The notes: generated from the letters alone by a model not told the origin. A stretch of DNA of 27,180 nt from DASRZM01 sp035686365 (GCA_035686365.1 DASRZM010000118.1:1-27180); one strand, 5' to 3'; shown: positions 16,162 to 24,572, counted from the first letter of the stretch. Translations and numbers: made by a program.

Positions 16162-19100
16162 TCAGAACGGCTTCCACTCGATCGTCAGTGCGAGCTCGCG
16201 TCCGCGCCGGAAGCTGCGGGTGATCTCCACGCCCTGGGTGAACTCGACCTCCGGATCGAGCAGGTTGCGCAGCCGCAGCTTGAAATCCCAGTGCTTGCCG
16301 AACGGGCGCCGGTAGACGAAGTCCAGCTGCGGGACGGGCTGCTCGTAGATGTCCGGCTGCTGGCTGACGCCGGCCTGGGCGATGCGCTCGCCGAAGACGT
16401 TGTACAGCAGCGTCCAGTCGCTGCCGCCGTCCGGGTCGGAGTACCCGAACTGCAGATTGGCGACGTATGGCGACTGTCCCTGCAGCGGCCGGTCGGCATT
16501 GGTCTGGATCGTCAGGCGGGTATCGATTTCGACCGAGGATTCGATCCGGGCGTAGTTCGCCCCGATGTGGTATCTGCCCCAGTCGATGCGGTCCAGGAAG
16601 CTGTTGCGCACGAATCCCATCGAGCCGATGAAACCCAGGTCCTTGTAAAGGTCGAGCTCGATTCCGTAGACCTCGGCAGCGAGTGCGTTCTGCAGGTTGA
16701 TGATCTTGGCCGAGCCCCCGGAGGAGAAGGTCTTCTCGATCGGGTTCGTGAAGTCCTTGTAGAAGGCCGCGGCCGAAAAACTCTCCAGCGGCGAGAAGTA
16801 GTGTTCCCAGCGCAGGTCGTAGTTCTCGATCTGCGTGGTGGCCAGGTTCGGATTGCCGACCGTGATCAGGTCGAGCAGCGGATCCTCGAACTGGGCCGGG
16901 GACAGCTCCCGGAAGTCCGGTCGCGACAGCGAACGTCCGTAGCCGGCGCGGAACTGGGCACTGCCGCTGTATGCCCAGGTCAAGGCCAGCGAAGGCAGGC
17001 GGTTGCGTTCGTCGATCCGCGCGGGGATGACCTGGTCGGGATTGGAGACGCTGCGGGTGAGCACCTCCTGCACATTGTCCTCCTCGCGGAGCCCGGCGGT
17101 CAGGCGCCAGGGGTCGCCGACCTGCAGGTCGGCGGTCAGGAAGCGGGCCGCGATGCGCTGGCTCGCGGTGTAGTTGTCGGTGCCCAGCGTCGTCTCGACC
17201 AGCGAGAATCCATCCGGGCCGATGTAGGGTGGCGAGAGCAGCGCCTCCTGCGGCAGTTCGAACAGGTCGCGCGGGATGCCGCGGCCCACCGAGAAACTGA
17301 ACCGGCGGATGGCCGCATCGCGCTCGCGCTCGAGAAGGCCGATGCCCCCGCGCAGGGTGAGCTGCGTGTCGCCGGACAGCTGCATGGGGTATTGCAGTGC
17401 GAGGTCCCAGTTGACGGCGTCGTCGACCAGCTCGCCGAAGGTCTGGGAGTTGCTGCTGTTGCGGTCCGAGAACGTGTAGCTGCCGTTGCTGTCGTCGTCG
17501 TCGCGGCGGTACTGGCGCGTGTTGGGTTCTTCGCGCGATGCGCGCGCGTCGGTGTACTGCCAGTCGGCGGCGAGGCCGCCCCAGGGCAGAGCATGCTCGC
17601 CGCGCAGCTGGTTCGAGAACAGCTCGCTCTCGATCCACTTCAGCTCGTAGGTCTGCCGCAGCTGCGTGTCCTCGATGCCATCGGCCACGCGGGTGCTGTC
17701 CTCGGCCTGGTGCAGCAGCATCGAGGTCAGCGTGACCGAGTGCGCGTCGCCCCACTCCAGCCCGAGGTTCATGAAGCCGCTGAGATCGAGGTTGCGCGTG
17801 GTCTCCAGCACCGAATCGTCGTCGGCCAGCCGCAGGTCGCCGGTGGCGGTCGCGCGGTAGCTGCGCCGCAGTTCTTCCCGGTGGTCCCACGACTGGCCGT
17901 AGCGCAGGGCACCGAGGAAGCCCCAGCGGCCCTGATCGCCGAACTGGAACCCATGGCCGCCCGAGATCGAGCCGCCCAGGTCGGGGCCGAGCCGACGCGG
18001 CTGGACGGCGTAACCGCCCGCGGCCAGGGCCTCGCCGAGCACCTCGAACTGCTGGGGGGTCAGGCCGTCGGGGTTGGTCGGGTTGCGCTGGCGCAGGAAG
18101 CGCCCGCCGGCGATCGCCTCGGCGATCGGCTCCGGGAGGGCGCGGGTCCCGTCGTCGTAGCCGGTGTAGTCGCGGTCGCCTCCCCCGTAGCCCAACCCGT
18201 CCTGGAAACTGGCGCCTTCGGTGTACCCGGTGGTCAGGCCCAGCTTCAGGAACGGGGCATCGGGGACGCCTCTGGTGCGCAGCTGCACGGTGCCACCGCC
18301 GAACTCGCCCGGCATCTCGGCCGAATAGGTCTTCTGGATCACCACGCCGGAGAGCACGTCGGTCGGGAACAGGTCCAGCGGGATCACGCGCCGGGTCGGA
18401 TCCGGGCTCGGAATCTGCGCCCCGTTGAGCAGCACCGAGGAATAGCGCTCGCCCAGACCGCGTACATAGACGTACTTGCCCTCCACCAGCGTCAGGCCAG
18501 TGACGCGACGCAGCGCACCGGCGGCGTCGGAATCGCCCTGGCGCGAGATCTGCTCGGCGCCGAGGATGTCGGTCACCGCAGCCGAGGTGCGCCGCTCCTC
18601 CACGAACGCCGCCAGCGAGCCCTCGACGAAGGCCTCGAGCACGATGAACTCTGCCAGCTCCAGGCCGGCAGGCGTGAGTTCGATCTCGTGCACCGCGGTG
18701 TGCCCGGACTTCACCGCGAGGTCGTCGACCGTCTGACTGGCATGGTCGGCTGCGATGACCGACAGCGAATAGCTGCCCGCCGGCAGTTCGGCGCGCCAGC
18801 GCCCCTGGGCGTCGGTGCGGATGTCCAGCGGCGTGCCGCTGATGTAGACGCGTGCGCCGGCAACCGGCTCGCCGCTCTCGGCGCTGAGCACCTGCCCCTC
18901 GAGCACGCCGGGCGGGCCTTCGGCCTGCGGCGCCCCGGTGCCGGGCTGCCCGGCGGCGCCGTGCGAACTTTCGATGAACACCGACGGCGCCGCGTCCGGG
19001 TACAGCGTGGCGATGATCTCGGCGCTCTCCTCGGCGCGCACCATCAGCTCGACGGTCAAGACCGTGTGGTCGCCACGCACCACCGTCAGCGTGTGCGGGC

Positions 19101-19317
19101 CCGGCGCCAGGCCCAGGCGTGCCACGCCGTCCGGATTGGTCTTTGCGCGCGGCTGGCCGTCGATGCGTACCTCGGCGTCGGGCAGCGGCTGGCGCTGGTC
19201 GAACAGCACCAGGGAAACCGTGGCATCGGCGGCCAAGGCCGCGCGGACGCCCAGCGCCAGGGTGGCCAGCGCGGCCAGCGCCCGCATGCGCCGGCGGGCG
19301 CGGTGCACCGCACTCAC
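16162..19317 (-). CDS. large TonB-dependent outer-membrane receptor with N-terminal Ig-like repeats
   Basis: The product is 1051 residues. The start is GTG 19317, which shares GTGA with the stop of the TPR gene; ATG 19287 is an alternative. A signal peptide (to about 29) is followed by two carboxypeptidase-regulatory-like beta domains (about 33-105 and 138-215), each with a DxxGxxR/G turn pattern. A possible TonB box (ELAEFIVL, 220-227) precedes the plug (about 243-350), which contains YVYVRGLGERYSSVLLNG and GEFGGGTVQL. A long barrel ends in the terminal Phe needed for outer-membrane insertion (EWKPF). Such receptors import bulky nutrients using TonB energy. Being encoded with its own TonB/ExbB/ExbD/TtpC set strongly suggests a dedicated pairing. 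The substrate is unknown. Confidence 0.93.
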   Translation of the reverse strand: MSAVHRARRRMRALAALATLALGVRAALAADATVSLVLFDQRQPLPDAEVRIDGQPRAKTNPDGVARLGLAPGPHTLTVVRGDHTVLTVELMVRAEESAEIIATLYPDAAPSVFIESSHGAAGQPGTGAPQAEGPPGVLEGQVLSAESGEPVAGARVYISGTPLDIRTDAQGRWRAELPAGSYSLSVIAADHASQTVDDLAVKSGHTAVHEIELTPAGLELAEFIVLEAFVEGSLAAFVEERRTSAAVTDILGAEQISRQGDSDAAGALRRVTGLTLVEGKYVYVRGLGERYSSVLLNGAQIPSPDPTRRVIPLDLFPTDVLSGVVIQKTYSAEMPGEFGGGTVQLRTRGVPDAPFLKLGLTTGYTEGASFQDGLGYGGGDRDYTGYDDGTRALPEPIAEAIAGGRFLRQRNPTNPDGLTPQQFEVLGEALAAGGYAVQPRRLGPDLGGSISGGHGFQFGDQGRWGFLGALRYGQSWDHREELRRSYRATATGDLRLADDDSVLETTRNLDLSGFMNLGLEWGDAHSVTLTSMLLHQAEDSTRVADGIEDTQLRQTYELKWIESELFSNQLRGEHALPWGGLAADWQYTDARASREEPNTRQYRRDDDDSNGSYTFSDRNSSNSQTFGELVDDAVNWDLALQYPMQLSGDTQLTLRGGIGLLERERDAAIRRFSFSVGRGIPRDLFELPQEALLSPPYIGPDGFSLVETTLGTDNYTASQRIAARFLTADLQVGDPWRLTAGLREEDNVQEVLTRSVSNPDQVIPARIDERNRLPSLALTWAYSGSAQFRAGYGRSLSRPDFRELSPAQFEDPLLDLITVGNPNLATTQIENYDLRWEHYFSPLESFSAAAFYKDFTNPIEKTFSSGGSAKIINLQNALAAEVYGIELDLYKDLGFIGSMGFVRNSFLDRIDWGRYHIGANYARIESSVEIDTRLTIQTNADRPLQGQSPYVANLQFGYSDPDGGSDWTLLYNVFGERIAQAGVSQQPDIYEQPVPQLDFVYRRPFGKHWDFKLRLRNLLDPEVEFTQGVEITRSFRRGRELALTIEWKPF

Positions 19318-20492
19318 GTGCAGGCCCATGCCGTTTCGGCGCAGTCGGCCATCAGCTTGCGCAGCTCGGTGGCCTTGCGAAACAATTCGGGGCGCTTCAG
19401 CGTCTTCAGGTGCTGCTCCGCGGCTTCGTAGTCGCCACCCTGGAATCGGGAGTAGGCCAGGGCATAGCGCAGGTCCTCGTCTTCGAGCAGGCCGGCGCGG
19501 TACAGCGCCGCTTCCATGGCCACCACCTGCGGCCAGGCGCGCATCTCCAGCAGGATGCCCACGCGCTGCTTGAGCTTCTTCGACGGGTCGGCGACACGTG
19601 CGTTGAGCTGCAGCGCGCGCGCGCGCTGGCCCGCGAGCCGATAGAGCTCTGCTGCTTCGGCGAACAGCGACGGCTCGGACTCGGCCTGGCGCGCCAGCAG
19701 CTCGGCCGCGGCCAGCGGATTGCCGTGCTCCATCCACGCCTGCGCCAACGCCTTGGCGACCAGGCTGTTGCCCGGGTAGCGCAGCGCCGCCGATTCGAGG
19801 AACGAGAGCGCCTCGGCGAAGGCACGCGTGCGCCGCAGTGCGGTGCCGATGGCCACGTAGTCCTCGGCCTTGCCCTCGGCGCGCACCAGATAGATTCGGC
19901 CCAGTCGCGCCGCTTCCTGGTTCAGCCCCTGCTCGATCAGATAGAAGATCTGCCGGCGCAGGAAGCCGTGGTTGCCGGGGAAGCGCTGGCCGGCGCGCGA
20001 TAGCGTGTCGAGCGCGGCCTGGTGGCGGCCCTGCACCCAGTGCGCGTGCGCGCGCATCATCCAGGCGCCGGCGATCGCCTCGACGAGGTCGCCGGCGGCG
20101 TCCAGCGCGGCGATCGCCTCATCAAAGCGCTCCAGTCCGAACAGCGCCTGCGCGCGGTACAGGTGGATCAGCGGGTCTGTCTGGCCGGCCGCGATCGCGT
20201 CGGCGAACGCCCGTGCGGCCAGCTCCAGGCGCTGCCGCTCGAGCGCGATCAGCCCGCGCACGGTGTGGTACCTGACCAGGCCCACGCCTTCGGCGGCCGG
20301 ATCGACCTGGGCCAGCGCCTGCTCGGCGCGTTCGTATTCACCGTCGCTGGCCAGTACCGAGGCCAGCTCGACGTAATCGACCTCGTCCTCGGCCTGCGCG
20401 AACGCGCACGGCGCCACGCACAAAGCGAGCACCAGCGCGGCGCGCAGCCACCCGTTCGCGTTGTCGTATGCCTTGATCATCGCTCTTTTCAT
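19314..20492 (-). CDS. periplasmic TPR-repeat protein of the TonB locus
   Basis: The product is 392 residues with an N-terminal signal (about 13-33, ending AFAQA). The rest is almost entirely helical pairs with TPR character, for example YVELASVLASDGEYERAEQAL, LYRAQALFGLERFDEAIAAL and LRYALAYSRFQGGDYEAAEQHL. Only two cysteines lie in the mature C-terminus (CAETAWACT). TPR proteins are recurrent members of TonB2/TonB3-type gene clusters and are thought to act as scaffolds. ATG 20492 is preferred over the upstream GTG or TTG starts because it directly precedes the signal. ATG 20480 is also possible. It ends in a four-base overlap with the receptor start. It begins 118 nt after tonB, across a heptad repeat array. 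Confidence 0.88.
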   Translation of the reverse strand: MKRAMIKAYDNANGWLRAALVLALCVAPCAFAQAEDEVDYVELASVLASDGEYERAEQALAQVDPAAEGVGLVRYHTVRGLIALERQRLELAARAFADAIAAGQTDPLIHLYRAQALFGLERFDEAIAALDAAGDLVEAIAGAWMMRAHAHWVQGRHQAALDTLSRAGQRFPGNHGFLRRQIFYLIEQGLNQEAARLGRIYLVRAEGKAEDYVAIGTALRRTRAFAEALSFLESAALRYPGNSLVAKALAQAWMEHGNPLAAAELLARQAESEPSLFAEAAELYRLAGQRARALQLNARVADPSKKLKQRVGILLEMRAWPQVVAMEAALYRAGLLEDEDLRYALAYSRFQGGDYEAAEQHLKTLKRPELFRKATELRKLMADCAETAWACT

Positions 20493-20541
20493 GTCGTGCT
20501 CGCCGTCCGTGCTTCGATACCTCAGCACGAACGGCTTGCGC

Positions 20542-20612
20542 CCCTGCTCCCTGCTCCCTGCTCCCCGAGTCCCGAGTCCCGAGTCCCGAGTCCCGGGCCC
20601 CGAGTCCCGACT
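20542..20612. repeat. heptad tandem repeat array, CCCTGCT and CCCGAGT units
   Basis: Three CCCTGCT units (20542-20562), one extra C, four exact CCCGAGT units (20564-20591), then CCCGGGC, CCCGAGT and CCCGACT. The last unit runs into the tonB stop codon (complement at 20611-20613). The array fills most of the only sizeable gap in the upstream half of the TonB operon. Its units are the same family as the arrays at 6563 and 6707. Confidence 0.92.
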
Positions 20613-21240
20613 AACTCAAATCGAACCGCACCTTCTGCTTGGCCCACACCCGCACGTTCTCGCCCTTGTAGCTGGCCGGCTCGAACTTCCAGCCCTGCAC
20701 GCCGGCAGCGGCGACCTCGTCGAACACGCCGGCCGGTTGCGACTCGATCACCTTGACCCGCTCGACGTTTCCGGTCGGGCTGATCAGCAGGCTCAGGACC
20801 ACGTAGCCGGTCACGCCCTGTGCCTTGGCGCGCGCCGGGTAGCTCATCGGCGTCTGCACGATCGGCCGCGGCGGCTGGTCGACGGTGTCGTCGGTCATCA
20901 CCACCTCCTCGCCGCCGCCGAGCAGCGAGCCGCCCAGGTCCAGCTCGGAGGCGTCGAATGCCGGCAGACCGAAGTCGAGTCCGGCCAGGCCGCTGTCCAG
21001 GCCCACCAGGGGCGTCGGCGCCTGCCGCTGCGGCCGCCGCTTGGGTGGCTCGCGCCGCTGCACCACGTCCTTGGGCTTGGGCCTTTCCTTCTTCACGACC
21101 TGGATCTGGGTAGCGGCATCGCCGCCGCCGGCGTCCGGCGCTTCGAACCCGCGGTTCATCGCCACCACCAGTGACAGCACGCAGAGCGTCCCCGCCGCTG
21201 CCGCCAGACCGCCGTAGACTCGGGCGCGCTCGCCTCGCAT
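20611..21240 (-). CDS. tonB: TonB energy-transducing protein
   Basis: The 209-residue inner-membrane-anchored protein transmits proton-motive energy to outer-membrane receptors. It has a single N-terminal membrane segment (8-27), a Lys/Arg/Pro-rich periplasmic linker (about 47-78, KKERPKPKD and PPKRRPQRQ) and a Gly/Leu-rich middle (79-110). The C-terminal TonB domain (about 123-209) carries YPARAKAQGVTGYVVL and GWKFEPASYKGENVRVW. The short form resembles TonB2-class proteins. ATG 21240 overlaps the exbD stop by one base (TGATG), so translation is probably coupled. A longer upstream frame lies over exbD and is rejected. Confidence 0.95.
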   Translation of the reverse strand: MRGERARVYGGLAAAAGTLCVLSLVVAMNRGFEAPDAGGGDAATQIQVVKKERPKPKDVVQRREPPKRRPQRQAPTPLVGLDSGLAGLDFGLPAFDASELDLGGSLLGGGEEVVMTDDTVDQPPRPIVQTPMSYPARAKAQGVTGYVVLSLLISPTGNVERVKVIESQPAGVFDEVAAAGVQGWKFEPASYKGENVRVWAKQKVRFDLS

Positions 21241-21653
21241 CAGCCTTCGCCGGCTTCGGCCACGGTGGCCACGCCGACGTCCGCGGCGCCGGCCCGGCGC
21301 GCCTGGTCGACCACCTCGACCAGGCGTCCGGACGGGACCTGCTCGTCGGTGACCACCAGCACCGACTTCTGCGTCATGCCCTTGAGCAGATCCCGCACGC
21401 GGCTCTGGATCGCCCACACGCGCACCGGTTCGCCGTCGAGGTAGACCTCGCCCTGGCGGTCGATGTACACGCGCACGGCCTTGGTCGAGGCCACGGTCGC
21501 ACTGTGCGCGGCGGGCCGCTCGATCTCGACCTTCATGTCCTTGACGAACGTGGTCGAGACCATGAAGAAGATCAGCAGGATGAAGGTCATGTCGATCATC
21601 GGGGTCAGATCGACCGAGGCCTCGAGCTTTCTCGCGCTCTGGCGGCGGATCAT
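21240..21653 (-). CDS. exbD: ExbD/TolR family biopolymer transporter
   Basis: The 137-residue protein has one membrane segment (about 17-36) containing the protonatable aspartate of the family (D21, in LTPMIDMTFILLIFF), then a periplasmic domain. With ExbB it forms the proton channel that energises TonB. ATG 21653 overlaps the exbB stop by four bases (ATGA) and has GGAG 8 nt upstream. The cluster position favours ExbD over TolR. Confidence 0.95.
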   Translation of the reverse strand: MIRRQSARKLEASVDLTPMIDMTFILLIFFMVSTTFVKDMKVEIERPAAHSATVASTKAVRVYIDRQGEVYLDGEPVRVWAIQSRVRDLLKGMTQKSVLVVTDEQVPSGRLVEVVDQARRAGAADVGVATVAEAGEG

Positions 21654-22279
21654 GGGCGGTGCTCCTGCGGGCCGGTGAGGTCGGGCGAGGACACCAGGAT
21701 GTCCTTGACCTGCGCCAGGTCATGGGCGATGCGCGCCTGGCGGCGGTCCAGCACCGCCTTGGCGATGACGCCGGGTACGGCCACCACCAGCCCCATCTGG
21801 GTAGTGAACAGCGCCGTGGCGATGCCCGAGGCGATGCCGCCCGATTGCGAGAACAAGGTCATGTCGCCGAGCGACTCGAAGGTCTCGATCATGCCGATCA
21901 CGGTGCCCAGCAGGCCCAGCAGCGGCGCCACTGCGACCATCGCGGTGATGGTCGTGGCGTAGCGGCGGATGTCGCCCTCGAACTCGCCGAAGGCATCGTC
22001 GAGCCAGCGCCGCAGGTGCGGTTTGTGCTGCTCGGCCAGTGCGATGCCGCGCATGATCGCCACATCGACGATGCCCTCGGGCCGGCGTCCGCGGCCCTCG
22101 GCGCGGCGCCGGATCAGCACGCGGACGTTTTTCCCCGAACCGCGTTGCAGCAGCGCCCAGCGGCAGCCGACCGCGTACCACAGCACCAGCGTCACCACGA
22201 CCAGGATCGGCATGATCACGCCGCCTGCGCCCAGGTAGTCCTGCAGCGCTGCGAACCAGGATTGCCGGTCACCGGACAT
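21650..22279 (-). CDS. exbB: ExbB/TolQ family proton channel subunit
   Basis: The 209-residue inner-membrane protein has three membrane segments: about 19-42, 112-134 (MVAVAPLLGLLGTVIGMIETF) and 147-173 (GIASGIATALFTTQMGLVVAVP). The second and third carry the family's Gly/Thr-rich channel helices. A charged cytoplasmic loop separates segments 1 and 2. It partners ExbD and TonB. It lacks the long N-terminal periplasmic part seen in the TtpC-like gene just upstream, which ends 22 nt before this ATG. Confidence 0.95.
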   Translation of the reverse strand: MSGDRQSWFAALQDYLGAGGVIMPILVVVTLVLWYAVGCRWALLQRGSGKNVRVLIRRRAEGRGRRPEGIVDVAIMRGIALAEQHKPHLRRWLDDAFGEFEGDIRRYATTITAMVAVAPLLGLLGTVIGMIETFESLGDMTLFSQSGGIASGIATALFTTQMGLVVAVPGVIAKAVLDRRQARIAHDLAQVKDILVSSPDLTGPQEHRP

Positions 22280-22301
22280 CGTGTGCTCGTCCGTGTCCCA
22301 C

Positions 22302-23708
22302 TCAAGCTGCCGCGCGCTGGAGACTTTCGGCGCGCACGTCCTGGGCGACGTTGACGACCTTGAGCGCGGCCTTCTCCATGTCCTCGCCGATGCCGGCGGC
22401 CCAGCCGTTGAGCAGGTTGCCGAACAGCAGCGCCGGGATCGCCACGATCAGGCCCAGTTCGGTGGTCACCAGCGCGGTGGCGATGCCGCCGGAGAGCAGC
22501 TTGGGATCGGAGGTGCCGAACTCGGTGATCACATCGAAGGTCTGGATCATGCCGGTCACCGTGCCCAGCAGGCCCAGCAGCGGGGCGACCGCGGCGATCA
22601 CCATGATCGCGCTGCCGAAGCGGTTGAGCCGGGAGGATTCGTGCAGGATCGATTCGGAGACGATGTCCTCCAGGTGCTCGCGGTCGCGGTCGAGGTTTCT
22701 CAGCGCGGCCGTGACCACGCGCGCGGCCGAACCCTTACGCCGCTTGGCGGTGGCGATCGCCTCCTCGATGCGGCCGGCGCGCACCTGGGGCGTCACCGCG
22801 TCGGTGATGTCGCCGATGCTGGCGCCGGCGCGCTTGAGGAACACGGCGCGCAGCGCCGCCAATACCAGCGCAATGGCACCGAGTATCACGATCACCCAGC
22901 CGATCATGCCGCCCTTGGCGACCTCGCCCGTCACGGTCTTGCGCTCGGGGTCGGAAACGGCCGCGTTCGCATTCTCGAACACGAACGCGTGCAGAACCTC
23001 GGGCTGCCGGCCCCGCGCCAGGGCGTTCGCCGACTCGGCCGCTGCGGCCGGCCACAGGCGGAAGCGGCCGCCGCCGGCCGGGGCCAGCGCGCCGGCGTGC
23101 TCGCCCGATACACCGAAGGCGGCGATGTTGCCGAAGCGCACGATCGTACCCTGCACTTCGCTGCCGTCCGCCAGGTGGAAGCTGCCCGGCTGGCGGGTGA
23201 TGCGGCCCAGTGAACCCAGGCGCGCGCCGGCCAGCGCGAACAGCCGGTCGAGCTTGTCGCCATCGGGCAGCGCGGCGAACTCTTCGCCTGCGAGTGCATC
23301 CTCGCCCAGGGACCCGAGTGTGGCGCCGGCCTGTTCGAAGGTCGCCGCCAGCAGGTCGCTGCGCTCGGCCGCGGCGATCTCGCGCTCGTGCATCTGCGCC
23401 AGCTCGTCGGCCAGCGCCTCGGCCGCGGCCTTCTCCTGGATCGCGCTCGTCTCGAGCCGGCCGATCTGCGATTCGAGCCGGGCACGCTGCGCCTGGAGCG
23501 CCTGCCGGGTCTGTGCCAGCTGCTGCTCGAGCTCGCGCTTCTGCGCTTCGAGCAGCGCGTATTCGCGCTTGTAGGCCTGTTCCAGCGACACCTGCGGCGC
23601 CGGACCCGGCGGGGGCGGTGACGGCGCCGCCGGCTCCTGCGCCCCGGCAACCAGCGGCATCCACAGCACGCCCGCAACCAGCAGCCCGCGTGCCCACTGC
23701 GTGTTCAT
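22302..23708 (-). CDS. ttpC: TtpC-like ExbB homologue with periplasmic coiled coil
   Basis: The product is 468 residues. A cleavable signal peptide (1-23, AGA before Q) precedes a Pro-rich stretch and a periplasmic coiled coil (about 41-125). A beta-rich segment (about 170-245) follows. The C-terminus is an ExbB/MotA/TolQ-type domain with membrane helices at about 267-290, 363-388 (MVIAAVAPLLGLLGTVTGMIQTF) and 404-432. This is the layout of TtpC, the extra protein required by the TonB2 system of Vibrio. ATG 23708 shares ATGA with the DUF3450 stop and has GGGGA upstream. The longer upstream frame is shadow. Presence next to a normal ExbB confirms a TonB2-type rather than TonB1-type machine. 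Confidence 0.92.
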   Translation of the reverse strand: MNTQWARGLLVAGVLWMPLVAGAQEPAAPSPPPPGPAPQVSLEQAYKREYALLEAQKRELEQQLAQTRQALQAQRARLESQIGRLETSAIQEKAAAEALADELAQMHEREIAAAERSDLLAATFEQAGATLGSLGEDALAGEEFAALPDGDKLDRLFALAGARLGSLGRITRQPGSFHLADGSEVQGTIVRFGNIAAFGVSGEHAGALAPAGGGRFRLWPAAAAESANALARGRQPEVLHAFVFENANAAVSDPERKTVTGEVAKGGMIGWVIVILGAIALVLAALRAVFLKRAGASIGDITDAVTPQVRAGRIEEAIATAKRRKGSAARVVTAALRNLDRDREHLEDIVSESILHESSRLNRFGSAIMVIAAVAPLLGLLGTVTGMIQTFDVITEFGTSDPKLLSGGIATALVTTELGLIVAIPALLFGNLLNGWAAGIGEDMEKAALKVVNVAQDVRAESLQRAAA

Positions 23709-24481
23709 CGTGCATCCCCTGCGGCGGCCAGCGGCAGCTCGAAGTAGCCCTGGCGGATCTGCTTGCGCAGCGAATCGAACACCGCCTCGACGCGCGCGCG
23801 GTCGCCGCCGTCGGTGAGCTGCTCGAAACGCCAGTCGCCGCCCGTGCCCACGGCCTGGCCGATGCGGCCGTCGCGGGTGCGGCAATACAGCACCATGTTG
23901 CCGAGCTTGGCGATCTCGGCCAGCACGCGCTCACCGTCCAGTTCGATGGTCTGGCTGTGCAGCCCGTTTTCGCGGGTCATGCGGAACTCGTCCTCGTAGA
24001 ACGCCCACAGACGGTTGACCGCGCGCTCGGGCGACAGCGTGCCGTTGCGCAGCTGGGTCGTGAACTGGTCCAGGTCGGACACGCGCTCCTCGCGCTTGAA
24101 CGGCAGTCCGGCTTCGACGTGCGTCCGCAGGGCGGCGGCGGCCGCCAGCAACTGCGGCACCAGTGCCTGGCCCGCGGTTCCGGCTTCGCCGAGCCCGTCC
24201 TGCGCGGCCTGCAGCTTTCCGGCGATCTCGCGCCCGGACAGCCGCTGGCGCTCGACACTGGCCTCCAGTTCGGCCTTGCGTGCGTTCAGGCCGGCCAGGC
24301 TTGCGCGTTGCTCCTCGCGCAGCAGGGTCAGCTCGGTGTTGAGCTGCTCAACCTCGCTGCGCAGCGAGATCAGGCGCAGGGCCAGCTCGTCGGCCGGCTC
24401 GGCGGCGGCCGGACCGGCGCTCGCCGCCAGGGCCAGCGCCAGCAGCCACGGCGGGGGGCGGCTCGTGAAGGGGGTCGTCAT
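23705..24481 (-). CDS. DUF3450 periplasmic coiled-coil protein
   Basis: The product is 258 residues. A signal peptide (1-28) is followed by a coiled coil (about 34-98, heptad pattern with LRSEVEQLNTELTLLREEQ) and a conserved C-terminal part (about 125-250) with NRLWAFYEDEFRMTREN and LGNMVLYCRTRDG. DUF3450 proteins are encoded immediately upstream of ttpC in TonB2-like clusters. The role is not established, but a periplasmic partner of the TtpC coiled coil is plausible. It is the first gene of the minus-strand locus, divergent from argS. ATG 24481 is preceded by only a weak Shine-Dalgarno sequence. Confidence 0.9.
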   Translation of the reverse strand: MTTPFTSRPPPWLLALALAASAGPAAAEPADELALRLISLRSEVEQLNTELTLLREEQRASLAGLNARKAELEASVERQRLSGREIAGKLQAAQDGLGEAGTAGQALVPQLLAAAAALRTHVEAGLPFKREERVSDLDQFTTQLRNGTLSPERAVNRLWAFYEDEFRMTRENGLHSQTIELDGERVLAEIAKLGNMVLYCRTRDGRIGQAVGTGGDWRFEQLTDGGDRARVEAVFDSLRKQIRQGYFELPLAAAGDAR

Positions 24482-24543
24482 GCGGTGTTCCGTCGGGCGA
24501 GGCGGGCGTGTGCGGACGCTCGGCCCGCTGCTGCAAGCAGGAT

Positions 24544-24572
24544 ATGACCGGGGAGTTGCAGATTTATGACCT
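24544..24572 (-). promoter_or_regulatory. candidate Pho-box-like triple direct repeat before the TonB operon
   Basis: On the minus strand: AGGTCAT, 4 nt, CTGCAAC, 4 nt, CGGTCAT, three heptamers with an exact 11-nt period. Matches to the PhoB heptamer CTGTCAT are 5/7, 4/7 and 6/7. It ends 62 nt before the DUF3450 ATG, inside the 151-nt divergent gap with argS, and is clearly AT-richer than its surroundings. No convincing -10 follows at the expected distance. The spacing is the strong part of the evidence; identity as a Pho box is inference. Confidence 0.4.

Noticed and set aside
16102..19431. Open frame of 1109 codons on the plus strand opposite the TonB receptor
   Set aside because: Composition is Arg/Gln/Val/Gly-rich and low-complexity, as expected for an antisense frame of GC-rich coding DNA. 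The minus frame has clear receptor motifs.
19318..19737. Upstream extension of the receptor frame
   Set aside because: It lies over the TPR gene, has Arg-rich shadow composition, and the GTG at 19317 gives a signal peptide and a typical four-base overlap.
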